DNA of 64,000 nucleotides from Holophagales bacterium (GCA_009845425.1 VXZQ01000014.1:395783-459782), one strand, 5' to 3'; shown: positions 46,843 to 56,268, counted from the first letter of the stretch. The notes: generated by a model not told the origin, from the sequence alone. Translations and numbers: made by a program.

Positions 46843-48386
46843 GGGTCGTCACGTCAGAGGAAATGCGCGAGGTGGAGGCCGCGGCGATCGAGAGCCTCGG
46901 CGTGCCGGCGATCGTCCTGATGGAGAACGCCGCGCGCGCGACCGCCGATGCGATGGTCGAGTGTTATCCGCGCGCCCGCCGGATCGCCATCGCCTGCGGC
47001 CGGGGCAACAACGGCGGCGACGGTCTCGCGTTGCTCCGCGATCTGACGACCCGGGGCTACGAGGCGACCGCCTTCGTCGCCGGTCCGCTCGACCGGTTGA
47101 GCGCCGACGCGACCAGGCAGTTCGTGTCGTGCGAACAGCTCGGGCTTTCGCCCCGGTCGGTGCCGGAGCCGGACGCGGACAACGAAGTGAACGAGGACTA
47201 CGACGTCTGGGTCGACGCCTTGCTCGGCACGGGCCTGAACCGACCCGTCGAGGGACCGGTGGCGAACTGGGTCGACTGGCTCGCAAGGCGCCGCGGCGAC
47301 GCGCCGCTGGTCTCGGTCGATGTGCCGACAGGCGTCGACGCGTCGGCGGCGATGCCCCCGGGTCCGCATGTGGCGGCCGATCTGACCGTGGCGTTGGGTT
47401 TCCCCAAGATCGCCAACGTGTTGGCGCCGGCCGCGGATGCCGGCGGGCGGCTGTGGATCGGCGATCTCGGCGTTCCGTTGCCCGAACCGCCGCCGGGACC
47501 GGACGCTCTCTACCAGTCGCGGCGGGAGGATCTGGGCGGTTGCCTGCGCATTCGGCAGCGCGACGCGCACAAGGGGACCTTCGGCCACGTCGTCGTCGCG
47601 GGCGGATCGACCGGCTATAGCGGCGCGGTAGTGCTGGCCGCGCGCGCGGCGGTCAGGGGCGGTGCCGGCCTGGTGACGGCGGCCGTGCCCGAGCATCTCG
47701 TTCAGGTGGTCGACGCGGGTTCGATCGAGTCGATGACCCTGGGGCTGCCGAAGCAGGGGAAGGGGTGGTCGCGTGACGCCGTCGAACCCCTGCTGCAGGT
47801 GATCGTCGAGCGAGCTTCGCGCGGTGCGCTGGCTCTCGGCCCGGGCCTCGGCCTTTCCGACGATGCCGGGGTGCTGGCGCGACAGCTCGTTGCCCGGAGC
47901 GCGGCGCCGGTCGTGCTCGACGCGGACGGCATCTCCGCCTTCGCGGGCGACGCGAAGGCCCTCCTCGTGCGCGACTCGGACCTGGTGATTACGCCCCATC
48001 CCGGAGAACTTGCCCGGCTCCTCGGCGTATCCGCTTCGGCGGTTGTCGAGAACCGCTGGGAGCATGCGAGGCAGGCAGCCCGCGAGACCGGCGCGGTCGT
48101 CGTGCTCAAGGGTCGTCAGACTCTGATTTCGGATCCGGCCCTGGGCACCTGGGTCAACCCGACGGGCAACCCGGGCATGGCGTCGGGCGGCAGCGGCGAC
48201 GTGCTGACCGGCGTGATCGCGGCGCTCCTGGCACAGGGACTCGATCCGCCCTCGGCGGCCCGGCTGGGCGTTTACGCTCATGGGCTGTCCGGCGATCTGG
48301 CTGCGGAGCGCTGGGGAGAGATCTCGATGGCAGCTTGCGACCTGGTGGACGAACTGGGAGCGGCGTTCCAGTCACTCGAGCCATGA
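46839..48386 (+). CDS. nnr: Bifunctional NAD(P)H-hydrate epimerase / ADP-dependent dehydratase
   Basis: Repairs damaged NADHX/NADPHX. The 515-residue fusion has an N-terminal epimerase domain (about 1-215; GRGNNGGDGLALLRDL, VDALLGTGLNRP, VDVPTGVDAS) and a C-terminal ADP-dependent dehydratase of ribokinase-like fold (about 230-510). The latter shows HKGTFGHVVVAGGSTGYSGA, VITPHPGELARLLG, and NPTGNPGMASGGSGDVLTG. The GTG start overlaps the DUF2064 gene. ATGA overlap with tsaE, a common neighbour of this gene. Confidence 0.95.
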   Translation: MRVVTSEEMREVEAAAIESLGVPAIVLMENAARATADAMVECYPRARRIAIACGRGNNGGDGLALLRDLTTRGYEATAFVAGPLDRLSADATRQFVSCEQLGLSPRSVPEPDADNEVNEDYDVWVDALLGTGLNRPVEGPVANWVDWLARRRGDAPLVSVDVPTGVDASAAMPPGPHVAADLTVALGFPKIANVLAPAADAGGRLWIGDLGVPLPEPPPGPDALYQSRREDLGGCLRIRQRDAHKGTFGHVVVAGGSTGYSGAVVLAARAAVRGGAGLVTAAVPEHLVQVVDAGSIESMTLGLPKQGKGWSRDAVEPLLQVIVERASRGALALGPGLGLSDDAGVLARQLVARSAAPVVLDADGISAFAGDAKALLVRDSDLVITPHPGELARLLGVSASAVVENRWEHARQAARETGAVVVLKGRQTLISDPALGTWVNPTGNPGMASGGSGDVLTGVIAALLAQGLDPPSAARLGVYAHGLSGDLAAERWGEISMAACDLVDELGAAFQSLEP

Positions 48387-48811
48387 TCGTTCGCACGACC
48401 AGCGCGGATGAGACGCGGGAACTCGGTCTTCAACTGGCGGCACGGCTCCGGCCGGACGGGACGGCGCTCCTGTTCGGCGACCTCGGATCCGGCAAGACGG
48501 TCCTGACACAGGGCATCGCCGAGGGCCTCGGCCTGGACCCGGCCCTGGTCCAGTCGCCGACATTCACGCTGATTCACGAGTACGACCGGGGCCCCAGGTC
48601 CGTCCCGGGTCCCGTGCGCCTTGTCCACGTTGACCTCTATCGCCTGAAGCCGGAAGAGGTGGAGGCGATCGGCGTCGAGGAGTTCCTGGCCGGGGACGGC
48701 GTCAAGGTCGTGGAGTGGGCTGAGCGGCTGCCCCAGCCGCCGTCCGCCATCGAGGTGCGGCTGCGAATGGGCGCCGCGCCGGAAGAACGTGAGGTCGAGA
48801 TCAACTGTTAG
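48383..48811 (+). CDS. tsaE: tRNA threonylcarbamoyladenosine biosynthesis ATPase TsaE
   Basis: Small P-loop ATPase that helps TsaB/TsaD make t6A at position 37 of ANN-reading tRNAs. The 142-residue protein has LFGDLGSGKTVLTQGIAEGLG (Walker A), VQSPTFTLIHEY, and VHVDLYRLKPEEVEAIG. ATG 48383 overlaps nnr by 4 nt. No tsaB or tsaD is nearby. The acyl-CoA dehydrogenase-type gene at 48869 follows after 57 nt with its own GGGG ribosome-binding stretch. Confidence 0.92.
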   Translation: MIVRTTSADETRELGLQLAARLRPDGTALLFGDLGSGKTVLTQGIAEGLGLDPALVQSPTFTLIHEYDRGPRSVPGPVRLVHVDLYRLKPEEVEAIGVEEFLAGDGVKVVEWAERLPQPPSAIEVRLRMGAAPEEREVEINC

Positions 48812-48868
48812 GGTGCCGCCTCTGTCCGCTGAGGCACCGCGAAACTTGACGAAGGGGACCAAGTACCG

Positions 48869-49720
48869 ATGGAAGTGCAACGCGTAGGGTTGGTCGGTTG
48901 CGGTCTGATGGGCCGGGGAATCTCGGAGATCTGCGCACGGGCCGGTATCCCGGTCACGGTGCGCGAGATCAACCAGGACGTGCTCGACAAGGGGCTGGGC
49001 GCGGTGCGCGCGTCGCTGGCCAAGAGCCTCGAGCGGCGGCGCATCGATGTCGAGGAACACGACCGGGCGCTGGCGAACCTGACCGGCACCGTCGAACTGT
49101 CCGATCTCGCCGGCTCCGATCTGGTTGTCGAGGCGATCGTCGAGGACCTGGAGACGAAGCGCGAGTTGTTCGTCGCGCTGGACGGCATCGTCGGCGACGC
49201 CTGTATCTTTGCCAGTAACACGTCCTCGCTGACCTTGACCCAGCTCGCCGCGTCGACGGCGCGGCCCGACCGGTTCGTCGGTCTCCACTTCTTCAATCCG
49301 GTGCCGGCGATGCGGCTGGTCGAAGTGGTGCGGACCCTGATGACCTCGGACGAGGCCTACGACGCCTGCTGGAGCCTCGCCGAGCGGGTCGGCAAGACGC
49401 CGGTAGCCTGCGGCGACAACTCCGGATTCATCGTCAACCGGTTGCTGATCCCGTATCTGCTCGATGCCGTCCGCGCGTACGAGAACGGCGTCGGCAGCAT
49501 GGAGGACATCGATACCGCGATGAAGCTTGGCTGCGGCTACCCGATGGGGCCGTTCACACTGAGCGATTTCATTGGGCTGGACACGATGTACTCCGTCGCC
49601 AACATCATGTTCGACGAGTACCGGGAGACGCGCTTCGCACCGCCGACGTTGCTGAAGCAACTGGTTCAGGCGGGACATCTGGGGCGCAAGACGGGCAAGG
49701 GCTTCTTTGACTACAGCTGA
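48869..49720 (+). CDS. hbd: 3-hydroxybutyryl-CoA dehydrogenase
   Basis: NAD(H)-dependent oxidation of 3-hydroxyacyl-CoA in butyrate/short-chain fatty-acid metabolism. The 283-residue protein has the Rossmann motif GLVGCGLMGRGISEICARAG, SNTSSLTLTQLA, the catalytic-His segment GLHFFNPVPAMRLVEVV and NSGFIVNRLLIPYLLDA, then the dimerising C-terminal domain with GPFTLSDFIGLDT and GRKTGKGFFDY. Length is typical of Hbd. The phoH start lies within its last 14 nt. The specific chain length is not decided by sequence. Confidence 0.92.
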   Translation: MEVQRVGLVGCGLMGRGISEICARAGIPVTVREINQDVLDKGLGAVRASLAKSLERRRIDVEEHDRALANLTGTVELSDLAGSDLVVEAIVEDLETKRELFVALDGIVGDACIFASNTSSLTLTQLAASTARPDRFVGLHFFNPVPAMRLVEVVRTLMTSDEAYDACWSLAERVGKTPVACGDNSGFIVNRLLIPYLLDAVRAYENGVGSMEDIDTAMKLGCGYPMGPFTLSDFIGLDTMYSVANIMFDEYRETRFAPPTLLKQLVQAGHLGRKTGKGFFDYS

Positions 49721-50729
49721 GCCGGCAGCGCAGGCCAGGGCGCAGGTGACACTGCCCGAGGAATCGGTGCAGGCCATCTGCGGCGCCCACGACGAGAACC
49801 TGCGACGCGTGGAGAAGGCTCTCGAGGTCACGCTCGGCGTGCGCGGTTCCGCCGTGCAGATCAAGGGCGCGGCGGCGGCGGTCGGGGCGGCCGAGCGGCT
49901 GCTGACCGATCTGGGCGCCCTGGCGGCGACAGGCCGCCGTCTCCGTTCCGACGATCTGGCCACGGCCTTGCGGGTGGTGGCGGAGGAGCCGGCGACTTCC
50001 CTGGTCGACTTCTTCCGGACGGGCGCCCTGATTCAGGCTTCCCGGCGCCTGGTCGCGCCTCGCAGCCTGAACCAGAAGCGTTACCTCCGCGCTATGCTGG
50101 ACCACGAACTGGTCGTTTCGACGGGGCCGGCCGGCACCGGAAAGACCTACCTGGCGGTGGCGGTCGCGGCATCGGCGCTGAAGGAGCAGAAGGTGCGGCG
50201 CATCGTGCTGGCGAGGCCCGCGGTCGAGGCGGGCGAGAAGCTCGGCTTTCTGCCCGGTGACCTGGCGGAGAAGGTGAACCCCTACCTGCGCCCGCTCTAC
50301 GATGCCCTGTTCGACATCATTGGCTTCGACAAGGTGTCCCGGATGCTGGAGCGAGAGGTGATCGAGGTGGCGCCCCTCGCCTTCATGCGCGGTCGATCGC
50401 TCAACGACAGCTTCATCATCCTCGACGAGGCGCAGAACACGACGCCGGAGCAGATGAAGATGTTCCTGACGCGCATCGGTTTCAACTCGAAGGCGGTGGT
50501 CAACGGCGACATCACCCAGATCGACCTTCCGCCCGGTCAGCAGTCAGGTCTGAAGCACGCGCTCCAGGTGCTCCGGGGCGAAGAGGGCATCGCGTTCGTG
50601 CGTTTCGGGCAGTCCGACGTCGTTCGGCACGAGCTCGTGCAGCGGATCGTCGGCGCGTACGACCGCTGGGAGGCCCGTCACGGCACCCGGCCGCGGGAGG
50701 CTGGATCCCCGGAGAGGGGCAGCCGGTGA
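49707..50729 (+). CDS. PhoH-like P-loop NTPase
   Basis: A 340-residue cytoplasmic ATPase of the PhoH/YbeZ family. It has an N-terminal KH-like region (about 20-70; GAHDENLRRVEKALEV), then the nucleotide-binding core with Walker A GPAGTGKTYLAVAVA, Walker B FIILDEAQNTTPEQMKMFLTR and INGDITQIDLP-like VVNGDITQIDLP. Relatives act with YbeY in RNA processing, and here the YbeY domain is two genes downstream. The TTG start (49707) overlaps hbd, and the stop overlaps the 7TM-HD gene (GTGA). Confidence 0.92.
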   Translation: MTTAEPAAQARAQVTLPEESVQAICGAHDENLRRVEKALEVTLGVRGSAVQIKGAAAAVGAAERLLTDLGALAATGRRLRSDDLATALRVVAEEPATSLVDFFRTGALIQASRRLVAPRSLNQKRYLRAMLDHELVVSTGPAGTGKTYLAVAVAASALKEQKVRRIVLARPAVEAGEKLGFLPGDLAEKVNPYLRPLYDALFDIIGFDKVSRMLEREVIEVAPLAFMRGRSLNDSFIILDEAQNTTPEQMKMFLTRIGFNSKAVVNGDITQIDLPPGQQSGLKHALQVLRGEEGIAFVRFGQSDVVRHELVQRIVGAYDRWEARHGTRPREAGSPERGSR

Positions 50730-53143
50730 CCGCCGCGGTCAAGGCGCCGAAGCGCCGCCGATCGGACCGCAGGCGGGAGGCTCGCAAGCGGCTGCGCCGC
50801 AGCATGTACCGCCGCCACGGCGACCGGCTGACCGTTGCCGGCCTGTGGCACTACGCGCTGGAACGCGACATCGTCTGGGTCGTAGTCATGGTCCTGGCCG
50901 GCGTCTGGATCATGGCGCCGCCCGGCGTGTTCTTCCGGCCGGATCTGCGCCAGGGAGACATTGCGAACCGCGACTACCACGCGACCCGGGACGTGCTGCT
51001 TCTCGACGAGGAGACCTCGGAGGAGCTGAAGGAGCGGGCCCGCGCCGACGTCCGTCCGCTCTACGACTTCGACGCCGTTCAGGCGGACGAAGTCGAGACG
51101 CGGATCGCGAACCTCCTCGAGATCGAACGGGGCTTCGACGAAGTGGCCGAGCTCCTGCCCGAGGAGGACGTGGCCGAGGAACGACTGCGACGGCTGAGGA
51201 TCGGCAGCGGCCTGCGGGTCGATGAACGTCACGCGGACCTGCTGGCGGACCGCGTAGGCGGCGAGGACGGCGGCGCGGAGCTGGAGGAACGCCTGACCCG
51301 CCTCGTGGGGCTGCTGCTCCGGGCCGGGATCGTGGAGAACAAGGAGACCTTGCTCCAGAATCGTCTGGAGGGCGTCACGCTGCACAACATGCAGACCGGC
51401 GAGGAGTCGGTCGAGTTCGACCTCTTCGGCTATCGCGGCTATCCGGTCGAGGTGGAGACCTACCTGGAGGCGGAGGTCGGCCGCTGGGCGGGGTGGTCGC
51501 GGGCCGAGCGGGAAACGGTCGTCGACTTCCTGATGGTCAACCTGGCGCCCAACGTCTACCTGAACCTGAACGAGACCCAGGAACGCCGGAACGCCGCCGC
51601 GGAGGACGTCGGGCCGGTGTTCAACCAGATTCAGGCCGGTCAGGTCATCGTGCGCAAGGGCGACGAGGTCGACCTGGAGTCAATGCGTCTGCTGCGCGAG
51701 ATGACGGGCAGCGAAAGCAGTCTGATCCTCCTTCGCTCGCCGCTGGCGTCGGCTCTGGTGCTCGGCCTCGCCGCGGCGTTCCTGTGGGTCGCCTTCCGCC
51801 GCAAGCGCCTGGTCGCGGTGGAGGGCCGCGACTTCGGCAGCGTCGTCCTGATTCTCATCCTGGGCCTCGCGGCTACCCGCGTCGGATTCCTGGTCGCGGA
51901 TGCGCTTGCCGCCTCTTTCCCGATCGAAGCGCTGAGTTCGGCGCGGAGCTACGTGTTCGCGATCCCCTTCGCGGCGGTGGCGCTGCTCGTGTCGGTGCTC
52001 TACGGTCGCGGCGCCGGCCTGCTTGCCGGCGTCGTCTTCTCGGTCCTGGTCGGCCGGCTGGGCTGGGTCGAGGCGGCGAACGCGGAGCTCGGGCTGGCCG
52101 GCGGCACGATGCTCTACTGTCTGACCGGCAGCCTCGCCGCGGTGTTCGCGCTCGATCAGTTGAAGCAGCGGTCCGCAGTGACGAGAGCCGGCCTGCTGGT
52201 CGGACTCGTCAACGTCGCCTCGGTGACGATGCTGACGCTGCTCGGGGATGGCTCGACGGTGGCCGTCTGGGGGTTCGAGGTGCTTTGCGGGTTCCTGGGC
52301 GGCCTGACGGTGGCCGCGGCGGTCAGCTTTGCCGTTCCGGTGTTCGAGGCGGTGCTGTTCAGGACCACCGACATTAAACTGCTGGAGCTTTCGGATACGA
52401 ACCTGCCGCTGCTGCAACGCCTGGCCTTCGAGGCGCCGGGGACGTTCCAGCACTCCCTGATGGTTGCGCACCTGGCGAAGGCCTGCTGTGAGGCGGTGGG
52501 CGGGAATCCGACCCTCGCCTATGTCGGCGGTCTCTACCACGACATCGGCAAGGTGCTGCGGCCGCAGTACTTCGTCGAGAATCAACGTGAGGGCGACAAT
52601 CCGCACGACAGCCTCTCGCCCTCGATGTCCTCCCTGATCATCATCGATCATGTGAAGGAGGGAGTCCGGCTGGCGCGCGAGAACCGGCTTCCGCAGCCGA
52701 TCGTCGACGCGATCGAGCAGCACCATGGCACGCGCAGGTTGAACTACTTCCTGGCCAAGGCGAAGGAACAGGCGGAACCGGGCGACGAGGTCAGTGAACG
52801 CCAGTACCGCTACCCGGGCCCGATGCCAAAGAGCAAGACGCTTGCCGCGCTGATGGTCGCCGACACCGTCGAGGCCGCGAGCCGTACCCTCGGGGACTTC
52901 TCCGAGGAGTCGATCCGTGGGCTGGTCGAACGCCTGCTGAACGACATCCTCGAGGACGATCAGTTCAGTCAGACGGACCTGACGCTGGCCGACCTGCGGC
53001 GGATGCGCTATACCCTGCAGAACGTCCTGAAGACGGTTCATCATCATCGGGTGGACTACCCGGGATTCGAGTTCGGGCGTGGCGGTCGTGGGTCGTTGCG
53101 GGTACTGCCCGGCGGCGCCGGCAGCGGGCCGGTCACCGACTGA
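50726..53143 (+). CDS. 7TM-HD membrane phosphohydrolase (PgpH-like)
   Basis: A large 805-residue protein: short cytoplasmic Arg-rich start, one N-terminal span (about 50-70), an extracytoplasmic domain (about 75-330), a block of seven membrane spans (about 335-545) and a cytoplasmic HD domain (about 560-780). HD residues include FQHSLMVAHLAK, YHDIGKVLRPQYF, and HH in IEQHHGT. PgpH proteins of this architecture hydrolyse c-di-AMP; the domain order matches, but the substrate is inferred. The GTG start overlaps phoH by 4 nt. The order phoH-7TM-HD-ybeY-era is a conserved cluster. Confidence 0.9.
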   Translation: MTAAVKAPKRRRSDRRREARKRLRRSMYRRHGDRLTVAGLWHYALERDIVWVVVMVLAGVWIMAPPGVFFRPDLRQGDIANRDYHATRDVLLLDEETSEELKERARADVRPLYDFDAVQADEVETRIANLLEIERGFDEVAELLPEEDVAEERLRRLRIGSGLRVDERHADLLADRVGGEDGGAELEERLTRLVGLLLRAGIVENKETLLQNRLEGVTLHNMQTGEESVEFDLFGYRGYPVEVETYLEAEVGRWAGWSRAERETVVDFLMVNLAPNVYLNLNETQERRNAAAEDVGPVFNQIQAGQVIVRKGDEVDLESMRLLREMTGSESSLILLRSPLASALVLGLAAAFLWVAFRRKRLVAVEGRDFGSVVLILILGLAATRVGFLVADALAASFPIEALSSARSYVFAIPFAAVALLVSVLYGRGAGLLAGVVFSVLVGRLGWVEAANAELGLAGGTMLYCLTGSLAAVFALDQLKQRSAVTRAGLLVGLVNVASVTMLTLLGDGSTVAVWGFEVLCGFLGGLTVAAAVSFAVPVFEAVLFRTTDIKLLELSDTNLPLLQRLAFEAPGTFQHSLMVAHLAKACCEAVGGNPTLAYVGGLYHDIGKVLRPQYFVENQREGDNPHDSLSPSMSSLIIIDHVKEGVRLARENRLPQPIVDAIEQHHGTRRLNYFLAKAKEQAEPGDEVSERQYRYPGPMPKSKTLAALMVADTVEAASRTLGDFSEESIRGLVERLLNDILEDDQFSQTDLTLADLRRMRYTLQNVLKTVHHHRVDYPGFEFGRGGRGSLRVLPGGAGSGPVTD

Positions 53144-53151
53144 CGAAGGCG

Positions 53152-54477
53152 GTGGCGACCATCGACCTGCAGGTCGCGGCCGCGGTGGAGGCCCGGTGCC
53201 GCGAGTGTCTCCCGGGGCTGCGCGCGGTGGCGGGCGAGGTGGTTGCCGAGCTGGCACCGGCGCCGGCGACGCTCACCCTGCGGCTGGTCGACGACGCTGA
53301 GATACGCGAACTGAACCGCGACTATCGGCAGATCGACTCGGCGACGGACGTGCTGTCCTTCCCGGGCGAGGAGACACCGGAGGGCCGGCACCTGGGCGAC
53401 ATTGTCATCTCGGTCGAGACGGCCGCGGCCGTTGGCGACCCGCCCCTCGAGCGGGAACTCAAGATCCTGGCGTTGCACGGCCTTCTGCACTGCCTGGGCT
53501 ACGACCACGAAACCGATGACGGCGAGATGGAGGCCCTGGAAGCACGGCTGCGGGATCGCTTCCTCGGGCCGTCCGAGGTTCCGGGAACCAGAAGGGCCGG
53601 CGTCGTGGCCCTCGTGGGCCGACCCAACGCTGGCAAGTCGACGTTGATGAACCGCATGCTGGGGGAGAAGCTGGCGATCGTCTCGGACAAGCCGCAGACC
53701 ACCCGCCATCGCCTGATCGGCATCCTGAGCACGGAGCGTGGCCAGATGGTGTTTCACGACACGCCCGGCCTGCACCGGCCGCTGCACCGCCTGAACCGGC
53801 GCATGGTTCACGCCGCCGCGGCGGCGCTGAAGGAGGCAGACGTGGTCTGTCTGCTCCGGGACGTGGCGGCCCCGTTCGGGCGAGGCGACGCCTACGCCCT
53901 CGACCTCGTCGGCGCGGCGGCGGCGGAGAGCAGCCGGCCGATGCTCTGCCTGTTGAACAAGATCGACCTGATCTCCAAACCCCGATTGCTGCCCGAGATC
54001 GAGCGCTACGCGGGCCGCGCGCTGTTCGAGGAGATCGTTCCGGTCTCGGCGCTCACCGGCGACGGTGTCGACGACGTGCTCCAACTCCTCTGGCGGCACC
54101 TGCCGCCCGGGGAGCCGCGGCACGACCCGGAACTGCTGACGGTCCACACCGAGCGCTTCCTCGTTGCGGAGCTGATCCGCGAGAAGGTCCTGGAGCAGAC
54201 ACGCGACGAACTGCCGTTCACGACCGCGGTCGTCATCGAGGCCTGGGAGGACGGCGAGAAGCGGACGGACCTGTTTGCCAGCATCCTGGTCGACCGGGAA
54301 AGCCACAAGGGGATCGTCGTCGGCCGGGGCGGAAGGCGGATCAAGGAGATCGGCACGGCGGCGCGCCGGGATCTGGAGGAGTTCCTGGAGCGGCGGGTCT
54401 ACCTTGAGTTACGGGTACGGACGGAGCCTGGCTGGCGCGAGGACGCCGCCGTCCTGAGCCGCCTGGAGACCGGCTAG
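53152..54477 (+). CDS. YbeY-Era fusion: rRNA-maturation endoribonuclease joined to Era GTPase
   Basis: A single 441-residue frame joins two ribosome-maturation proteins. Residues 1-about 137 are YbeY, with the zinc motif HGLLHCLGYDH (H109, H113, H119). Residues about 148-441 are Era: G1 GRPNAGKST (from 156), G2 KPQTTRHRLIGI, G3 DTPGLH, G4 NKID, G5 SALTG. A KH domain at the end contains GIVVGRGGRRIKEIG. The linker of about 10 residues is short. An internal GTG (53605) with an AGAAGG 8 nt before it could allow separate Era synthesis, though it would clip the first strand. The start is GTG 53152, 8 nt after the 7TM-HD gene. Normally these are separate genes. Confidence 0.93.
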   Translation: MATIDLQVAAAVEARCRECLPGLRAVAGEVVAELAPAPATLTLRLVDDAEIRELNRDYRQIDSATDVLSFPGEETPEGRHLGDIVISVETAAAVGDPPLERELKILALHGLLHCLGYDHETDDGEMEALEARLRDRFLGPSEVPGTRRAGVVALVGRPNAGKSTLMNRMLGEKLAIVSDKPQTTRHRLIGILSTERGQMVFHDTPGLHRPLHRLNRRMVHAAAAALKEADVVCLLRDVAAPFGRGDAYALDLVGAAAAESSRPMLCLLNKIDLISKPRLLPEIERYAGRALFEEIVPVSALTGDGVDDVLQLLWRHLPPGEPRHDPELLTVHTERFLVAELIREKVLEQTRDELPFTTAVVIEAWEDGEKRTDLFASILVDRESHKGIVVGRGGRRIKEIGTAARRDLEEFLERRVYLELRVRTEPGWREDAAVLSRLETG

Positions 54478-54601
54478 ACGCTACAGAAACGTTGGATCCC
54501 CGGGTCCGCGGACGACATGGTTGTCGCATCGGCGGGGCGCGCGGGGCCGTCGGGACGGTTCGTTCGCAGTGCGGAGCATCGTTCTTCCAAAGACACCGGT
54601 T
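54478..54601. other. Upstream part of the glnA control region, no gene seen
   Basis: The 304-bp gap between ybeY-era and glnA begins here. I see no convincing ORF (a 69-codon frame at 54492 is Arg/Ala-rich with no ribosome-binding site) and no clear terminator. Small palindromes such as GTCCGCGGAC (54505-54514) occur. No NtrC-like dyad was recognised by eye, though enhancer sites for a sigma-54 promoter would be expected in this stretch. Confidence 0.6.
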
Positions 54602-54617
54602 GGGCATGGACGTTGCT
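54602..54617 (+). promoter_or_regulatory. Sigma-54 (-24/-12) promoter candidate for glnA
   Basis: GGGCATGGACGTTGCT matches the sigma-54 consensus TGGCACGNNNNTTGCW at 10 of 12 defined positions, including the essential GG (54603-54604) and GC (54615-54616) with the exact 10-nt gap. Transcription would start about 54628, giving a leader of about 150 nt. Sigma-54/NtrC control of glnA is classic in other phyla, so position and target agree. An rpoN gene and activator sites are not visible in the window. Confidence 0.6.
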
Positions 54618-54659
54618 AGTAAGACCCGCAGCGTCCGGCCCGTGGCTTGCCTAGTTCAT

Positions 54660-54683
54660 GGCCGCGCTGATAGACACGCGGCC
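54660..54683 (+). promoter_or_regulatory. Hairpin in the glnA leader
   Basis: A perfect 7-bp stem GGCCGCG (54660-54666) / CGCGGCC (54677-54683) with a 10-nt loop lies in the predicted 5' leader, about 100 nt before the glnA start. It could influence mRNA stability or translation; no known riboswitch class is recognised. Confidence 0.35.
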
Positions 54684-54781
54684 TTGGCGATTCGTGTTTG
54701 AGCGTGCGGCCGGGCGGTGTCTCGGCCACAACAGATTTGGCGCGGCTCGGTCCGCAGCAAGGAACAGCAAAGGAGAACTTC

Positions 54782-56203
54782 ATGTCAGGAGCAAGCCCCA
54801 AGTCGATTCTCGATCGGATCCGCGATGAGGGGGTCCAGATCGTCGATTTCCGGTTCACCGACTTTCCCGGCTTGTGGCAGCACTTCTCGGTGCCGGCGCG
54901 CGAGGTCGACGAGGGCACCTTCGAGGACGGGCTCGGGTTCGACGGCTCGAGCATCCGCGGCTGGCAGGTGATCAACGAGTCGGACATGCTGGTCGTCCCC
55001 GACGCGGACACCGCCTTCATCGATCCGTTCTACGAGCACAAGACGCTCGTCATGACCTGCAACATCGTCGATCCGATCACGCGGGAGAGCTACGGCCGCG
55101 ACCCGCGCGGCGTCGCCCGGGCGGCCGAGGCCTACGTGCAGTCGACCGGTCTGGCGGACACGGCCTACTTCGGTCCGGAGGCCGAGTTCTTCATCTTCGA
55201 CGACGTGCGCTTCGACGGCGGTCCGAACTTCGGCTTCTACGAGGTCGACTCGATCGAGGGCCGCTGGAACAGCGGGGCCGACGAAGGTCCGAACCTCGGC
55301 TACAAGCCGCGCTACAAGGAGGGCTACTTCCCGGTGCCGCCGACCGACAAGCACCAGGACATGCGGAGCGAGATGATCCTGTTGATGGAGGATCTCGGTC
55401 TCAATCCCGAGTGCCAGCACCACGAGGTCGGGACGGGCGGTCAGGCCGAGATCGACCTCCGGTTCGCGCCGCTGGTCGAGATGGCGGACGCGATGATGCT
55501 CTACAAGTACATCATCAAGAACACCGCCGCGAAGTACGGCAAGACCGTCACGTTCATGCCGAAGCCCCTGTTCGAGGACAACGGCAGCGGCATGCACACC
55601 CACCTCTCGCTCTGGAAGGACGGGGTGCCCCTGTTCGCGGGCGACGGGTACGCCGGCCTCTCGGACATGGCGATGCACGCCATCGGCGGCCTGCTGAAGC
55701 ACGCGCCGGCGCTGCTCGCCTTCACCAACCCGACGACGAACAGCTACAAGCGGCTGGTGCCGGGCTTCGAGGCGCCGGTGAACCTGGTGTACTCGCAGCG
55801 CAACCGGAGCGCCGCGGTGCGGATCCCGATGTACTCGCCGTCGCCGAAGGCCAAGCGGGTCGAGTTCCGTTGCCCCGATCCGAGCTGCAACCCCTATCTC
55901 GCCTTCGCGGCCCTGCTGATGGCGGCGATTGACGGCATCCAGAACGAGATCGACCCGGGCAGTTCGCTCGACGTCGACATCTACGATCTGTCGCCGGAGG
56001 AGAGCCAGGGCGTTCCGACCACGCCGGCGACGCTGGAGGAGGCGCTCGACGCGCTCGAAGACGACCACGAGTTCCTGACCGCGGGCGGCGTGTTCGACGA
56101 GGACGTGATCGAGAACCACATCTCGTACAAGCGTGAGAGCGAGTGCCAGGAGGTGGCGTTGAGGCCGCACCCGCACGAGTTCGCGCTGTACTACGACATC
56201 TAG
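54782..56203 (+). CDS. glnA: Glutamine synthetase, type I (GlnA)
   Basis: Makes glutamine from glutamate, ammonia and ATP in the cytoplasm. The 473-residue, dodecameric GS-I type has the N-terminal beta-grasp region with [12 protein letters not shown], the metal/substrate motif [11 protein letters not shown], the ATP-site segment [18 protein letters not shown], and [10 protein letters not shown]. The adenylylation loop DIYDLSPEE is present with Tyr401, so control by a GlnE-type enzyme is plausible. AGGAG (54771-54775) lies 6 nt before ATG 54782; the open frame extends upstream without homology. A strong terminator follows. Confidence 0.96.
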   Translation: MSGASPKSILDRIRDEGVQIVDFRFTDFPGLWQHFSVPAREVDEGTFEDGLGFDGSSIRGWQVINESDMLVVPDADTAFIDPFYEHKTLVMTCNIVDPITRESYGRDPRGVARAAEAYVQSTGLADTAYFGPEAEFFIFDDVRFDGGPNFGFYEVDSIEGRWNSGADEGPNLGYKPRYKEGYFPVPPTDKHQDMRSEMILLMEDLGLNPECQHHEVGTGGQAEIDLRFAPLVEMADAMMLYKYIIKNTAAKYGKTVTFMPKPLFEDNGSGMHTHLSLWKDGVPLFAGDGYAGLSDMAMHAIGGLLKHAPALLAFTNPTTNSYKRLVPGFEAPVNLVYSQRNRSAAVRIPMYSPSPKAKRVEFRCPDPSCNPYLAFAALLMAAIDGIQNEIDPGSSLDVDIYDLSPEESQGVPTTPATLEEALDALEDDHEFLTAGGVFDEDVIENHISYKRESECQEVALRPHPHEFALYYDI

Positions 56204-56231
56204 AGATCCCGAAGCGGACTTCAGTCCCGCT

Positions 56232-56268
56232 AGCCGGCCGCGCATCGCTGCGTGGCCGGCTTTCTTTC
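56232..56268 (+). terminator. Intrinsic terminator after glnA
   Basis: A 13-bp stem (AGCCGGCCGCGCA / TGCGTGGCCGGCT, one G-T pair) with a TCGC loop is followed by TTCTTTC. It begins 28 nt after the glnA stop and is the best Rho-independent terminator in the window, which makes glnA a single-gene transcript. Confidence 0.85.

Noticed and set aside
54492-54701. A 69-codon ORF upstream of glnA
   Set aside because: It has no ribosome-binding site, biased Arg/Ala/Gly content, and overlaps the predicted sigma-54 promoter.
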